This document shows positions 25,074 through 33,432 of a stretch of 64,000 nt of DNA, piece after piece. The notes under the pieces are model-generated. The model was not told where the DNA came from. It saw only the letters and a list, made by a program, of their open reading frames with translations, and made no database searches. Position numbers and translations under genes: made by a program. Within the stretch, counting starts at the first letter, position 1. Each line of letters opens with the position of its first letter. The stretch lies in the NCBI GenBank assembly GCA_947176065.1, contig CAMWPB010000007.1, forward strand, positions 21,582-85,581. Direction: 5' to 3'. Source of the DNA: an uncultured Lachnospiraceae bacterium. Lineage in GTDB: Bacteria; Bacillota; Clostridia; Lachnospirales; Lachnospiraceae.

Positions 25074-25922
25074 TCAGAACCGCACCCCTAAAAGCTGTAT
25101 CAGCGCGCCCGCACACACGCCGAACACATACAAAAGCCCGAATATCCGCAGGCTTTCCTTCCTGTCTTCATTTACCCGCAGCAGCACCAGAAAACCCACG
25201 CCGGAGCCCGACAAAAGCCCCGCCATCAGCGCGCCCGCGCTCAGCACGCCGCCCAGATAAAGCTGCGTGAGTACGACAGAAGAAGCGCAGTTCGGAATCA
25301 TACCCACAAGAGCCGACACAAACAGGCTCAGTGCAGGCTTATCCAAAACCACAGCCGCTAACGCCTCTTCCCCGATCAGGGCAATCGCAAAGTTCAAAAT
25401 AAGGGAAACTACTACTATATATAAGAAGATTCTCCATGTATGGCTGAAGGCCGACCGCCAAATGCCTCTCTCACAGTGGCAGTGCTGCCGCTCACACAGA
25501 TGCTCAATCTGCGGCTCCTCCTTCTTGCGAAACAGCGCGTCCACAAGGAACCCGGCCGCCAGCGCAAAAAGCACTTTGATCAGAAGAATCTTTCCGATCA
25601 TGGCGATACCCACATTTTCGGATATCATAATAGGCAACATCTCGTCGGAAGTAGATAAGAACACAGCTATCAGCGTTCCCATCGTAATAATTCTGCCTGC
25701 AAAGAGATTAGCCGCCGCCGCGGAAAACCCGCACTGCGGAAAAATACCCAGGATTCCGCCAATCGCCGGCCCCGCCTTTCCCGATTTTCTGACAACCGCC
25801 TGCATTTTACCCCCGGTCCAATGCTCCAGACATTCCATGGCAAGATAAGCCAGAAAAAGAAAGGGCAAAATCCTGAGACTGTCTATAGAAGTATCGCATA
25901 TCACATCCAAAATCATATCCAT
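25074..25922 (-). CDS. ArsP_2-type permease (putative metal or arsenic efflux, SO_0444-like)
   Basis: 282 residues from ATG 25922, with GGAGG upstream; a GTG 13 codons earlier lacks a site. It has two similar halves with hydrophobic helices and the family's internal repeat motifs: IFPQCGFSAAAANLFAGRIITMGTL and the matching GMIPNCASSVVLTQLYLGGVLSAGAL, each with a Pro-Asn/Gln-Cys. Between them is a cytoplasmic Cys/His-rich loop (CERQHCHCERG) that could bind metal. Family members are called arsenic efflux or manganese-related permeases on weak evidence; substrate is unknown here. It stands alone on the minus strand. Confidence 0.8.
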   Translation of the reverse strand: MDMILDVICDTSIDSLRILPFLFLAYLAMECLEHWTGGKMQAVVRKSGKAGPAIGGILGIFPQCGFSAAAANLFAGRIITMGTLIAVFLSTSDEMLPIMISENVGIAMIGKILLIKVLFALAAGFLVDALFRKKEEPQIEHLCERQHCHCERGIWRSAFSHTWRIFLYIVVVSLILNFAIALIGEEALAAVVLDKPALSLFVSALVGMIPNCASSVVLTQLYLGGVLSAGALMAGLLSGSGVGFLVLLRVNEDRKESLRIFGLLYVFGVCAGALIQLLGVRF

Positions 25923-26135
25923 ATTTGCCTCCGTGTGGTCTATGCTCCATTTAGGAGACACACCGAAAGTTACCGAGTTTATAATACCATTCTCACAAAA
26001 AAAAGCAAGTACGGGTAATTTTGCACAAAAAGCGCAATTTCTTCTCTTTTCACCAATATTCTGCGAAATAATGATTGATTCTTTAGGAAAAATGTACTAG
26101 TATAGAATTGTGTAGCTTAATGAGGGAGGTTCGGA

Positions 26136-26405
26136 ATGGAAGGCTTAAAAAATATCATGGAGGATGCCGTGGAATATCAGCTTAATAAGCTGCTGCCCAC
26201 GATGCCTGAGGTTTGTTCTTGTGATAACTGCAAATTGGACATGATGTCTTATGCGCTGAACAGACTTTCACCCCAGTATGTCCGCACAGATACCGGTGCG
26301 CTTTTTCAGAAATTAAACAATTACCAGCCGCAGGCTGAGGTGGAAATTTTGACTACTGTGATGTCCGCGATTAATAAAATCGGCTCGCATCCCCAGCATG
26401 AGTGA
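26136..26405 (+). CDS. ComFB-family protein (late competence development)
   Basis: 89 residues, the typical length. Sequence fits ComFB: an N-terminal helix (NIMEDAVEYQLNKLLP), a Cys motif CSCDNC (27-32), DMMSYALNRLSPQYV, and a C-terminal helix. Cyanobacterial homologues have been reported to bind cyclic dinucleotides; whether the clostridial form does is unknown. It is a single gene with its own terminator; GGGAGG precedes the ATG. The window's HDOD/EAL-like and CheC-like genes fit a cyclic-dinucleotide or motility theme, but that is only context. Confidence 0.85.
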   Translation: MEGLKNIMEDAVEYQLNKLLPTMPEVCSCDNCKLDMMSYALNRLSPQYVRTDTGALFQKLNNYQPQAEVEILTTVMSAINKIGSHPQHE

Positions 26406-26423
26406 TTGATTTATTGACGGGAT

Positions 26424-26453
26424 AAGCCGGGTGCATATGCACCCGGCTTTTAT
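26424..26453. terminator. Bidirectional terminator, perfect palindrome
   Basis: A 26-bp perfect palindrome (26424-26449, arm AAGCCGGGTGCAT) followed by TTTATG on the plus strand, between the converging ComFB and anti-sigma-like genes. Confidence 0.85.
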
Positions 26454-26468
26454 GTCTTCTATCCTGCT

Positions 26469-27656
26469 TTAGTTTTCCACAATCTCAAGCTCTACTCCTC
26501 TTCCTCTCATTGCCTCCACGACCGTCTGGAGATACCCCACGTAGTCCTCCTTGGTGGCTATGGAAAAGCCGCTTATTTCTCCGTCCCATCTGCACTCCAA
26601 CAGATATGATGCGCCGCCCTCTTTGACAAACAAAACGTCAACCAGTCTGCTTACATCTTCATCGGTAACATTGACCCTGTAATAGCTCTTCACCTCTTTG
26701 ATATTTTCCCGGATCCCCAGTTTCTCCTCCAAAAAAAACTGTGCCTGCTTTTGAATATCAGGAATTTTTTCCGGCGCCTCCGATACAGAGGGCTTTGCGG
26801 CCTCGCTCCCCTCTATATCGTGGCTGTTTGACATAGAGCGCAGAGTACCGTCCGCCGCATCAATATAGAAGTAATAATAGCTGTAGCTTCCCACATCACT
26901 CCAGTTCACGCAGTATGTGCCTGCAATGCCCACCGGGTCCGGATCAGGATTGTTATAATAATGATTTAACTCCATCCCGCTCCCGTCCAACCCGAAAATT
27001 TGCTTCAGATATCCAGCGGCAATTTCCACAGCCTGTTCCTCCGTGACGCCGCCGGAGGCAACTACTTCTTTGATCTGCTCCTTCTCCGCCGCCTTTCTCT
27101 CGGCAATTTCTTCGGCGTGCTGTTCCTGCAGGGCGTAATCGCGCTTTTGCTCAAAATCAATCTGTTCCAGAATCTCTTCGTCCGTCAATTCCCTGTTCAT
27201 CGGCAGATAAAAAACAGACGTGGTCGTTAGATAGCAGAACTCATGCTTCCCGGCCTCCTCCTCGCTGTCCACCTGTGTCAGCTCACCCGTCGGAAAAAGG
27301 CCATCCAGATACTGCGCATAAAGTTTTCCCCGGCGCTCTTTTTCCCCTTCTGTATACTCTCTTGTGGTACCGTCCGCATCAACATGCTGCTTCTGCGTCT
27401 GCAGCGCAATTTCAGCGACCTCTTCCTCCGGCAGATTCTCCATCCGCTCGCGCACCAGCGAATCTACCACCGCCCGCACGGGCACACTTAATGCACCCAC
27501 TGTCAAAATGCAGACAACAACTGCCGCGGCGGTCCGCAGGACTTTTATAGATCTGTGCGGTTTTTTCTTCGCCCTTATTTCCAGAATCATCTGTCTCTGT
27601 TTTTCCCGGTCAAAATCGATTCCGTTTACTGCATTTCTCAGATCCGCAATATTCAT
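26469..27656 (-). CDS. Membrane-anchored anti-sigma-like protein
   Basis: 395 residues from ATG 27656 (MNIADLRNAVNGI), with AAAGGGAG upstream. A cytoplasmic basic N-terminus of about 40 residues, one membrane segment (LRTAAAVVVCILTVGALSVP), and a large outside region with a Glu-rich coiled-coil stretch (about 160-200) and a C-terminal part that resembles propeptide/PepSY-like folds (EQAVEIAAGYLKQIFG; YYYFYIDAADGTLRSM). It follows the ECF sigma gene, the usual place for its anti-sigma factor. No classical zinc anti-sigma motif is seen. Possible role: hold and release the sigma factor in response to an envelope signal. Confidence 0.7.
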   Translation of the reverse strand: MNIADLRNAVNGIDFDREKQRQMILEIRAKKKPHRSIKVLRTAAAVVVCILTVGALSVPVRAVVDSLVRERMENLPEEEVAEIALQTQKQHVDADGTTREYTEGEKERRGKLYAQYLDGLFPTGELTQVDSEEEAGKHEFCYLTTTSVFYLPMNRELTDEEILEQIDFEQKRDYALQEQHAEEIAERKAAEKEQIKEVVASGGVTEEQAVEIAAGYLKQIFGLDGSGMELNHYYNNPDPDPVGIAGTYCVNWSDVGSYSYYYFYIDAADGTLRSMSNSHDIEGSEAAKPSVSEAPEKIPDIQKQAQFFLEEKLGIRENIKEVKSYYRVNVTDEDVSRLVDVLFVKEGGASYLLECRWDGEISGFSIATKEDYVGYLQTVVEAMRGRGVELEIVEN

Positions 27657-27710
27657 ATGGCTTCTCCCTTTCTCCGTTTCGGCCAATCCGTCATTCGCTC
27701 ACAGCGTATA

Positions 27711-28166
27711 TCACTCTTCCTCCAATCGCAGGCGCAGCAGCTTTCTTCCCCTCTGCAGGCGCTTTTTCACCGCATTGACGGAAATTCCGAGTATTTCCGA
27801 TACTTCCGCCGCTTTATATCCTTCTATATAATGCAGGTACACCGCCGCCTTTACGGGAAGCGGCAGGCTGACCAGCTCCTCCAGCATCTGACTGTATTCT
27901 GGATTTTCATAGCTTGCGGTGACCTCCTCAAGCGCTGCCTGCGGATGCCGTATCTGAAACCGCCGCATATCACGGCAGCGATTCTGCGCCACCTTAATCA
28001 GCCATGCCTTTTCATGTTCCCCGTCCCGAAATTCCTTCCTGCATTCCAGATATTTGCAGATCGTATCCTGCACCGCATCCTGCGCGTCCGCCTCATTACC
28101 CAGCATAACTACGCAGATTCTGTAGAGCATGGGACTGTATTTTCTCACTGTTTCCTCTACTGTCAT
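27711..28166 (-). CDS. ECF sigma-70 family RNA polymerase sigma factor
   Basis: 151 residues with sigma region 2 (LYRICVVMLGNEADAQDAVQDTICKYLE) and region 4 (LPVKAAVYLHYIEGYKAAEVSEILGISVNAVKKRLQRGRKLLR), no region 1 or 3, as in ECF factors. It directs RNA polymerase to a small regulon, probably including itself. ATG 28166; the next gene downstream (54 nt) is its presumed regulator. Subgroup and target promoter not readable. Confidence 0.93.
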   Translation of the reverse strand: MTVEETVRKYSPMLYRICVVMLGNEADAQDAVQDTICKYLECRKEFRDGEHEKAWLIKVAQNRCRDMRRFQIRHPQAALEEVTASYENPEYSQMLEELVSLPLPVKAAVYLHYIEGYKAAEVSEILGISVNAVKKRLQRGRKLLRLRLEEE

Positions 28167-28258
28167 ACATTTTTACCTTTCCCAACCCATGGACCGTTTT
28201 TTAGAAGTCTTCTACTTATAACACGCCGCATCTCCCCAAAAGGTGCCGCAAACTTAAT

Positions 28259-28292
28259 AGAAGGGCAGAAAATTTTCATTTTCTGCCCTTCT
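28259..28292. terminator. Perfect 15-bp hairpin after carD
   Basis: Arms 28259-28273 and 28278-28292 pair perfectly around TTTC. It lies 17 nt after the carD stop. The tail on the carD strand is only ATTAAGTTT, so termination may be imperfect; the plus-strand tail is GTGTTCTTTT. Confidence 0.7.
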
Positions 28293-28308
28293 GTGTTCTT
28301 TTATTCTT

Positions 28309-28824
28309 CTATATCGTAACTTTCTGCTTGTCCACCTCTCTGGCAATATATGCCTCAACCTCATCCTTCGGAATGGAGAGCGCCAGCGACATCTCACTGT
28401 AGAGAAGCTCCTCAGCCTTATGCAGATACTGCTCATCGGAGGAGAGAACCTTCTTACCCTCGTTAATACGGCTTCTCTTCCGCTGGTAAAGCGTCTTGAT
28501 GATCTGCACCAAACTTCTGGAATCGTACGTGCGGATGGCCTCCTTATAAGTCTGCTCCCTGCGCTTCTCTTCCTGAATCCACACAGTATCAATCTCTGTG
28601 ATGTGCGCGATCAGCTTCTCCGCCTCTTCCTTATTCATAATCCTGCGCATAACAATCTTATCGTTATCGACAGGCGTGTAGATTGTGCTGGCTTTCTCGA
28701 AAACCGGCTCCAGCACATAATACTTTTTCTTCTGATCCGATCGGTCAATCGGATTCCCTGTAATGTCAATAACGCGACAGACCCCATGTCCGCCGCACAT
28801 GATCAGTTCGCCCTTCTCAAACAT
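28309..28824 (-). CDS. CarD/CdnL-like transcriptional regulator
   Basis: 171 residues from ATG 28824 (MFEKGELIMCGGHGVCRV) behind GGAGGG. The N-terminal 65 residues form the CarD_CdnL_TRCF RNA-polymerase-binding module (YTPVDNDKIVMRRIM); the rest is helical and basic with KTLYQRKRSRINEGKKVL, as in CarD proteins that bind upstream of the -10 element. These proteins stabilise open complexes, notably at rRNA promoters. Monocistronic. Confidence 0.9.
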   Translation of the reverse strand: MFEKGELIMCGGHGVCRVIDITGNPIDRSDQKKKYYVLEPVFEKASTIYTPVDNDKIVMRRIMNKEEAEKLIAHITEIDTVWIQEEKRREQTYKEAIRTYDSRSLVQIIKTLYQRKRSRINEGKKVLSSDEQYLHKAEELLYSEMSLALSIPKDEVEAYIAREVDKQKVTI

Positions 28825-29117
28825 AGCACCCTCCAAATTTTCTGACCCTTGTCTGTTGACAGCTCCAATTGCAGCGACCCATCCATAATTTTGGTGTGCC
28901 AGCCCGCAATACCCCCACTTTCATTGTAACACTTCAAGAACTTCCTCGTAAGTACTTTCGGAATGGAAAACCATTTTCGGCACATTTTATGGTATAAGCC
29001 GTCTCTTCAGTTGTGAAAATTTGCTAATAAAAAGATGTCTGAAAAAGCGATTCCTGAAAAATACCCCTTACATAATATAGTTTCTTCTCCCAAAACATTG
29101 ATGTTCCGTACGGAAAG

Positions 29118-29720
29118 TTAACGCGTCTTAAAATTATCGCAGATAAATCTCGTCTCCTCCATCGGGAAAATACGGATCATAATACCCTTCAACAGCTTCG
29201 CCGCCTCGAAGCGGGAAAGGATGATCACCATCTGGTCCCCGGGGAACGGAAGAATATCTATCGAGTCAATGTCTTCCTTCGAGTTAACTAACGTTGCCTT
29301 CGGCGGATTGATATCCACCGTTTTGCGGATCATCTCTGTAAGAGAGATAGCGGAAGAACCCATCATCTGGTTCATAACCTCAGACACGCAGGACAGATGC
29401 ATTTCGTTCAGCTCACCGGGAGCCGCGGTTCCCGGTCCGCCCATCATCAGATCCATGACCACCTTCACATCGTTTTCCTTAAACATCAAAAGGTTATTGC
29501 CGTGAAAATCATCCTTGTAATCGATCTGAACCGTCACGCTTCCCATACCAAACGCCATCAGGATATTCTTAATATCCGCGCTGTTAACAACCTTCACTGA
29601 AGGCGGACTGACCGTAATAACCTGTCTTGTCAATGTATTAAGTGAAGTTGCGGAGTGAGACATGCAAATATGCGCTACCTCCGCCATTTTATCCTGATCT
29701 AATGGTGCTAGTTGTGCCAT
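29118..29720 (-). CDS. CheC/FliY-like protein lacking a SpoA domain
   Basis: 200 residues, resembling the N-terminal CheC-like half of FliY. Two phosphatase-type repeats can be aligned: DKMAEVAHICMSHSAT, where the catalytic Asn is His, and LSCVSEVMNQMMGSSA, which keeps Glu and Asn. FliY normally continues into a FliN-like SpoA domain; here the protein stops after RFICDNFKTR. It could be a stand-alone CheY-P phosphatase (CheC/CheX role) or a motor-associated adaptor. It is a single gene with no chemotaxis gene nearby. ATG 29720, AAGGATG upstream. Confidence 0.75.
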   Translation of the reverse strand: MAQLAPLDQDKMAEVAHICMSHSATSLNTLTRQVITVSPPSVKVVNSADIKNILMAFGMGSVTVQIDYKDDFHGNNLLMFKENDVKVVMDLMMGGPGTAAPGELNEMHLSCVSEVMNQMMGSSAISLTEMIRKTVDINPPKATLVNSKEDIDSIDILPFPGDQMVIILSRFEAAKLLKGIMIRIFPMEETRFICDNFKTR

Positions 29721-29851
29721 ACGTCTGTTACATCCTTCTCAATAAATAATCACGCTATCCCGATGCTAGTTCTTCCACTATACTATACCTCATCTTTAAC
29801 CCTTCGCGCAACCTCTTATTGGAAAAATATAAGGAAAAATTATATCTTCTT

Positions 29852-32482
29852 TTATTCGGCTTCCCTGAGTCTCTCCACCACCGACCGTTTTGCCACATAA
29901 TGATAAGACAGTAACGGAATGATCGCTCCGATCGCCAAAAAAGCAGGCGCCACAAGAAGGATCGGCGTTACGGTGAAACGGTAGCTGAAAAACCAGAACA
30001 TTCCTTCCAGAACACTGCTGGCCAGCGGCCCCATGACGATAGTCAGGATCAGAGTGATCACAACAGAGCTTCCCGCAAATACCATGCCCTCCGTAATCAG
30101 CATCTGATTGAGCTGTTTCCCGGTCATACCCACGGACTGCAGCACCGCAAACTCCCGCTTTCTCGCCATAATACCCGTGAGAATTGCGTTCAGGAAATTT
30201 AAGATACCCACCAGACCGACGATCAGCGCCGCGCCGCTGCCCACCATCATGAACATACTGCGGAAACCGTAAAACTCTTCCTCTTCCTTTTTTCTGCTCT
30301 CATAATCATACATGGAGTCGTCGCCGCCTGCAAAATTCTGCATCCACTGTTCCACCTGTTCTACCTTATCATCCTCGCAGTCAAAGGCATAATAGAGCAC
30401 ATCCGACGTACCTGAATCCCGTATAAAGGTTTCCGCACCCATCACAAACTCATCCGCGCCGTAATAACGGTAGGAAATCTTACCCGGCACCTCCACAAGC
30501 GCCGCCACCTCGTATACCTTATCCTCATACACCTTGGCCCTCGTCCGGTACGGCTTTTCTTCAAGATCCTCATTCTCCCCGTAAACCTCCCCGGTCTCCG
30601 GGTTATAATACTCGTATTCTTCCACATAGCGGATGGTAATCCGGTCTCCCAGCTTCGCCCAATGGGAATCCTCATGGATATTGCCGTAATCGTCTGCTAA
30701 ATAGACTGCCGCCACATAGTTGCCACCATCTTTCAATTTACTGAGGTCGCCTTCCAGAAGATTCAGCTTATCCAGAACAAAATCCTCCATACCGTAGAGC
30801 TGCACACGATCGGCACACAAATTGCCCACTTTTTCCGTCATCTCCACATATTGCGCTACCTGCTCCGGACTGCCCCATTGCCCATATAATTTCCGCATCC
30901 ACTCCTCGGGGACAAACTCCTCCGCCTCAAAGGATTTCTTATAAGTCCTGCCGCCTTTTACACCATCCATAGCCTCGATCTGGGAGATCGTCTCTTCCGG
31001 GAAAGGCGTCGGATCAAAATTGCTCGTCTGAAAGTAACCGGCGTCCGCTATGATAAAATCCGCCACCACCCGATTCAGATACTTATCCATATCAAAGCCG
31101 TTTGTCAGGATAAAGGTGATATTTAACACCACCACCGCAAAGGACATGGAGATCACTGTAATCACGGTCTTGCTTTTGTTTCTTCCCAGATTCGCCATCG
31201 CCATGCGGAAGATGGATGCGCCCTTCTCTCCTTTTCTGCTCTTCTTTTTCGTCCCGGCGCCTTCCGTGTAGCGCACCGCCTCCACAGGAGAAATCTTTGC
31301 CGCCATCCTGCGGGGTTTCCTGCAGGAAAGCCATACTGTCACCAGTGAAAACGCCGCCGCTCCCAAAAAGATGACGGGACTGACCGAATAAGTCAACTCA
31401 ACGCCGTTTAGCTCCGACACTACAATTCCTGTCATAAGAACCCCCATACCGTAGCCGAGAACCAGACCGATCGGAATCCCAATCACCGAGAGTAAAAACG
31501 CCTGATGGGAGATAATCCGCTTAATCTGCCGCCCCGTAGTGCCAATGGTCTTTAACAGCCCGTAAAATCGCACGTCATTGGAAACGGATATCTGAAAAAT
31601 ATTATAAATAATCAGATAGCCTGTAAAAATAATGAGAAGCATCACCGCAATCAGCGCCAATATCGTACCCAAATCGATGCTGTCCTCAAACTGTGCGGAT
31701 ACATAACCCCAATTGACGCCAGTCCGAATATAGTTATCGCCCTGATCCATGCCCTCCGACTGGTAACCGTGCCGCTCCAGAATGGTGTTCAGGTTTTCTT
31801 CGATATGGGAGGCGTTTTTAAACATCACGTCCAGGTTCCAGAACCCGGTCATACCGTCGTTTCCCTGGGTATCCAGTTTATCAAAAATCTCCTGCGTCCG
31901 GCTTTTCGGGATCAGCACATGGTTCGCCACGGTGATCTCGTCATAATCCCAATAGCCGCACAGGGTAAAGGTCTCCGTGGTCTCTTCCCCGTCCACCAGA
32001 AAGGTAATGGTAAACTCGTTGCCGATCACAGGCTCCACGCCAAGCAAAGATAATACCCGCAGGTCAGTTGCCGCCTCGTTTGTTCCTTCCTCAGGATAGC
32101 GCCCCTCTATCGGCTCCAGGAACATCCACTTTGCCTCGTTTTCATCGCAGTAGCTGACTTCCACATGGCTCTTCTGAAACGGTTCTTTTTCCGGCATACC
32201 GCAGAATATTCTTGTGCCGTATTCTTTGATCAGCGGATCATCTTTCAATTCCTCCAACTGTTCCTCCGTCAGATACTTAAAACCGCCATGCTGATAGCCG
32301 CCCACCTGCCGGAAGTTGGACTGCTCGAACCCGTACTTGATGGACATAACTACCGTAAATATGACTGTAAACAATATCGTGGTCAAAGCAATTGCCGCTA
32401 TCGTAATGATATTTCTGATCTTCGCCGCCCTGAAACTGGCTACGCTGAGACGGCGGATGATTTTTCTGTTGGAAACATTCAT
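29852..32482 (-). CDS. FtsX/MacB-type ABC transporter permease
   Basis: 876 residues. One membrane segment near the N-terminus (IITIAAIALTTILFTVIFTVV), a large outside domain, three segments around residues 270-375, a basic cytoplasmic loop (KKKSRKGEKG), a second FtsX unit starting at LGRNKSKTVITVISMSFAVVVL, another outside domain and three C-terminal segments. This is the two-FtsX-domain layout of peptide-resistance or lipoprotein-type exporters. It is partner of the ATPase upstream (120 nt apart, across a structured element) and belongs to a kinase/regulator operon typical of envelope-stress response. GAGGAG precedes ATG 32482. Confidence 0.92.
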   Translation of the reverse strand: MNVSNRKIIRRLSVASFRAAKIRNIITIAAIALTTILFTVIFTVVMSIKYGFEQSNFRQVGGYQHGGFKYLTEEQLEELKDDPLIKEYGTRIFCGMPEKEPFQKSHVEVSYCDENEAKWMFLEPIEGRYPEEGTNEAATDLRVLSLLGVEPVIGNEFTITFLVDGEETTETFTLCGYWDYDEITVANHVLIPKSRTQEIFDKLDTQGNDGMTGFWNLDVMFKNASHIEENLNTILERHGYQSEGMDQGDNYIRTGVNWGYVSAQFEDSIDLGTILALIAVMLLIIFTGYLIIYNIFQISVSNDVRFYGLLKTIGTTGRQIKRIISHQAFLLSVIGIPIGLVLGYGMGVLMTGIVVSELNGVELTYSVSPVIFLGAAAFSLVTVWLSCRKPRRMAAKISPVEAVRYTEGAGTKKKSRKGEKGASIFRMAMANLGRNKSKTVITVISMSFAVVVLNITFILTNGFDMDKYLNRVVADFIIADAGYFQTSNFDPTPFPEETISQIEAMDGVKGGRTYKKSFEAEEFVPEEWMRKLYGQWGSPEQVAQYVEMTEKVGNLCADRVQLYGMEDFVLDKLNLLEGDLSKLKDGGNYVAAVYLADDYGNIHEDSHWAKLGDRITIRYVEEYEYYNPETGEVYGENEDLEEKPYRTRAKVYEDKVYEVAALVEVPGKISYRYYGADEFVMGAETFIRDSGTSDVLYYAFDCEDDKVEQVEQWMQNFAGGDDSMYDYESRKKEEEEFYGFRSMFMMVGSGAALIVGLVGILNFLNAILTGIMARKREFAVLQSVGMTGKQLNQMLITEGMVFAGSSVVITLILTIVMGPLASSVLEGMFWFFSYRFTVTPILLVAPAFLAIGAIIPLLSYHYVAKRSVVERLREAE

Positions 32483-32512
32483 ATTTTTACTCTCCTCTCT
32501 GTGCTCCAGCGC

Positions 32513-32607
32513 GGAGAATGCCTGTTCTTTGGCATTCTCTGGCGTAAGATATAGTACTTCTTGGCGTCCCGTCCCATGGCGGGACGTCTTTAGAAGTACT
32601 TCTTACG
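32513..32607 (-). repeat. Structured intercistronic element, copy 1
   Basis: On the coding (minus) strand it folds as: outer stem GCGTAAGA / TCTTACGC (8 bp), second stem AGTACTTCT / AGAAGTACT (9 bp) separated from the outer stem on one side by the bulge ATA, an inner GC-rich hairpin (CGTCCCG / CGGGACG), then a separate hairpin GAGAATGCC / GGCATTCTC. Positions 4-6 are the TAA stop of the ATPase gene. The same architecture, with compensatory changes, occurs at 48137-48232. Confidence 0.8.
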
Positions 32608-33265
32608 CTATCTTCCCGTCCTCAATCCGAATTACCCGATCCGCCATCTGCGCGATCTCCTCGTTGTGCGTAATCATTACAATGGTCTGCGAGAACTTCT
32701 GTCCCGTCACCTTCAACAAACTCAACACATCCTGACTCGTTTTGGAATCCAGATTTCCCGTGGGTTCGTCCGCCAGAATGATGGCCGGCTTCGAGGCAAG
32801 TGCACGGGCAATGGCCACCCTCTGCTGCTGTCCGCCGGAAAGATTATTGGGTAAATTGTTAAGCTTCGAGGCAAGCCCCAATGTATCAATGATCTCCCTG
32901 ATGTATTTCTGATCGGGACTGCCTCCGTCAAGCTGCACCGGGAGAAGAATATTTTCGTACACATTCAGCACCGGCACCAGATTGTAATTCTGGAAGACAA
33001 AACCGATCTTTCTGCGGCGGAAAATGGTCAGCTCCTCGTCCTTCAACGTAAAAATTTCCTTGCCGTCCACTGTGACACCGCCCGATGTGGGCCGGTCCAG
33101 GCCGCCCAGCATGTGAAGGAGCGTGCTTTTCCCGCTGCCGGACGTACCTACCACGGCCACAAACTCCCCTTTTTCCACCTGAACATTCACCCCGTCCAGC
33201 GCGTGCACCTCACTTTCTCCCGAACCGTATATCTTTTTTAAATCCTTTGTCGACAAAATCGTCAT
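32603..33265 (-). CDS. ABC transporter ATP-binding protein (LolD/MacB-type)
   Basis: 220 residues, a single ABC domain with Walker [11 protein letters not shown]-loop [13 protein letters not shown], signature [15 protein letters not shown], Walker [12 protein letters not shown] and H-loop THNEEIA. It pairs with the FtsX-type permease downstream. The last codon and stop (GCG TAA) are inside a structured intercistronic element, placing a stable hairpin immediately after translation termination and before the permease gene. It lies 167 nt after the histidine kinase gene. Confidence 0.95.
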   Translation of the reverse strand: MTILSTKDLKKIYGSGESEVHALDGVNVQVEKGEFVAVVGTSGSGKSTLLHMLGGLDRPTSGGVTVDGKEIFTLKDEELTIFRRRKIGFVFQNYNLVPVLNVYENILLPVQLDGGSPDQKYIREIIDTLGLASKLNNLPNNLSGGQQQRVAIARALASKPAIILADEPTGNLDSKTSQDVLSLLKVTGQKFSQTIVMITHNEEIAQMADRVIRIEDGKIA

Positions 33266-33432
33266 ACTTATTTTCCTCCCGTTTTTCTTTTATTTTCTTT
33301 TGCACCTATTAAAAAATCTGCACCGCGAAGTCTTCCGCACATCGGCATCGTCCTTCACAGTACAGATTATCTCATAGCATTCTTTCCACATTCTTTCCGG
33401 GATCAAATAAAATCTGACAGTTTTGTAAGAAT

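Noticed and set aside
24867..25091. A 74-codon plus-strand frame in the importer/ArsP_2 intergenic region
   Set aside because: No good start site, mixed composition, and it runs over the end of the ArsP_2-like gene.
28803..28985. A 60-codon frame upstream of carD
   Set aside because: It overlaps the carD start and leader, has no ribosome binding site and resembles nothing known.
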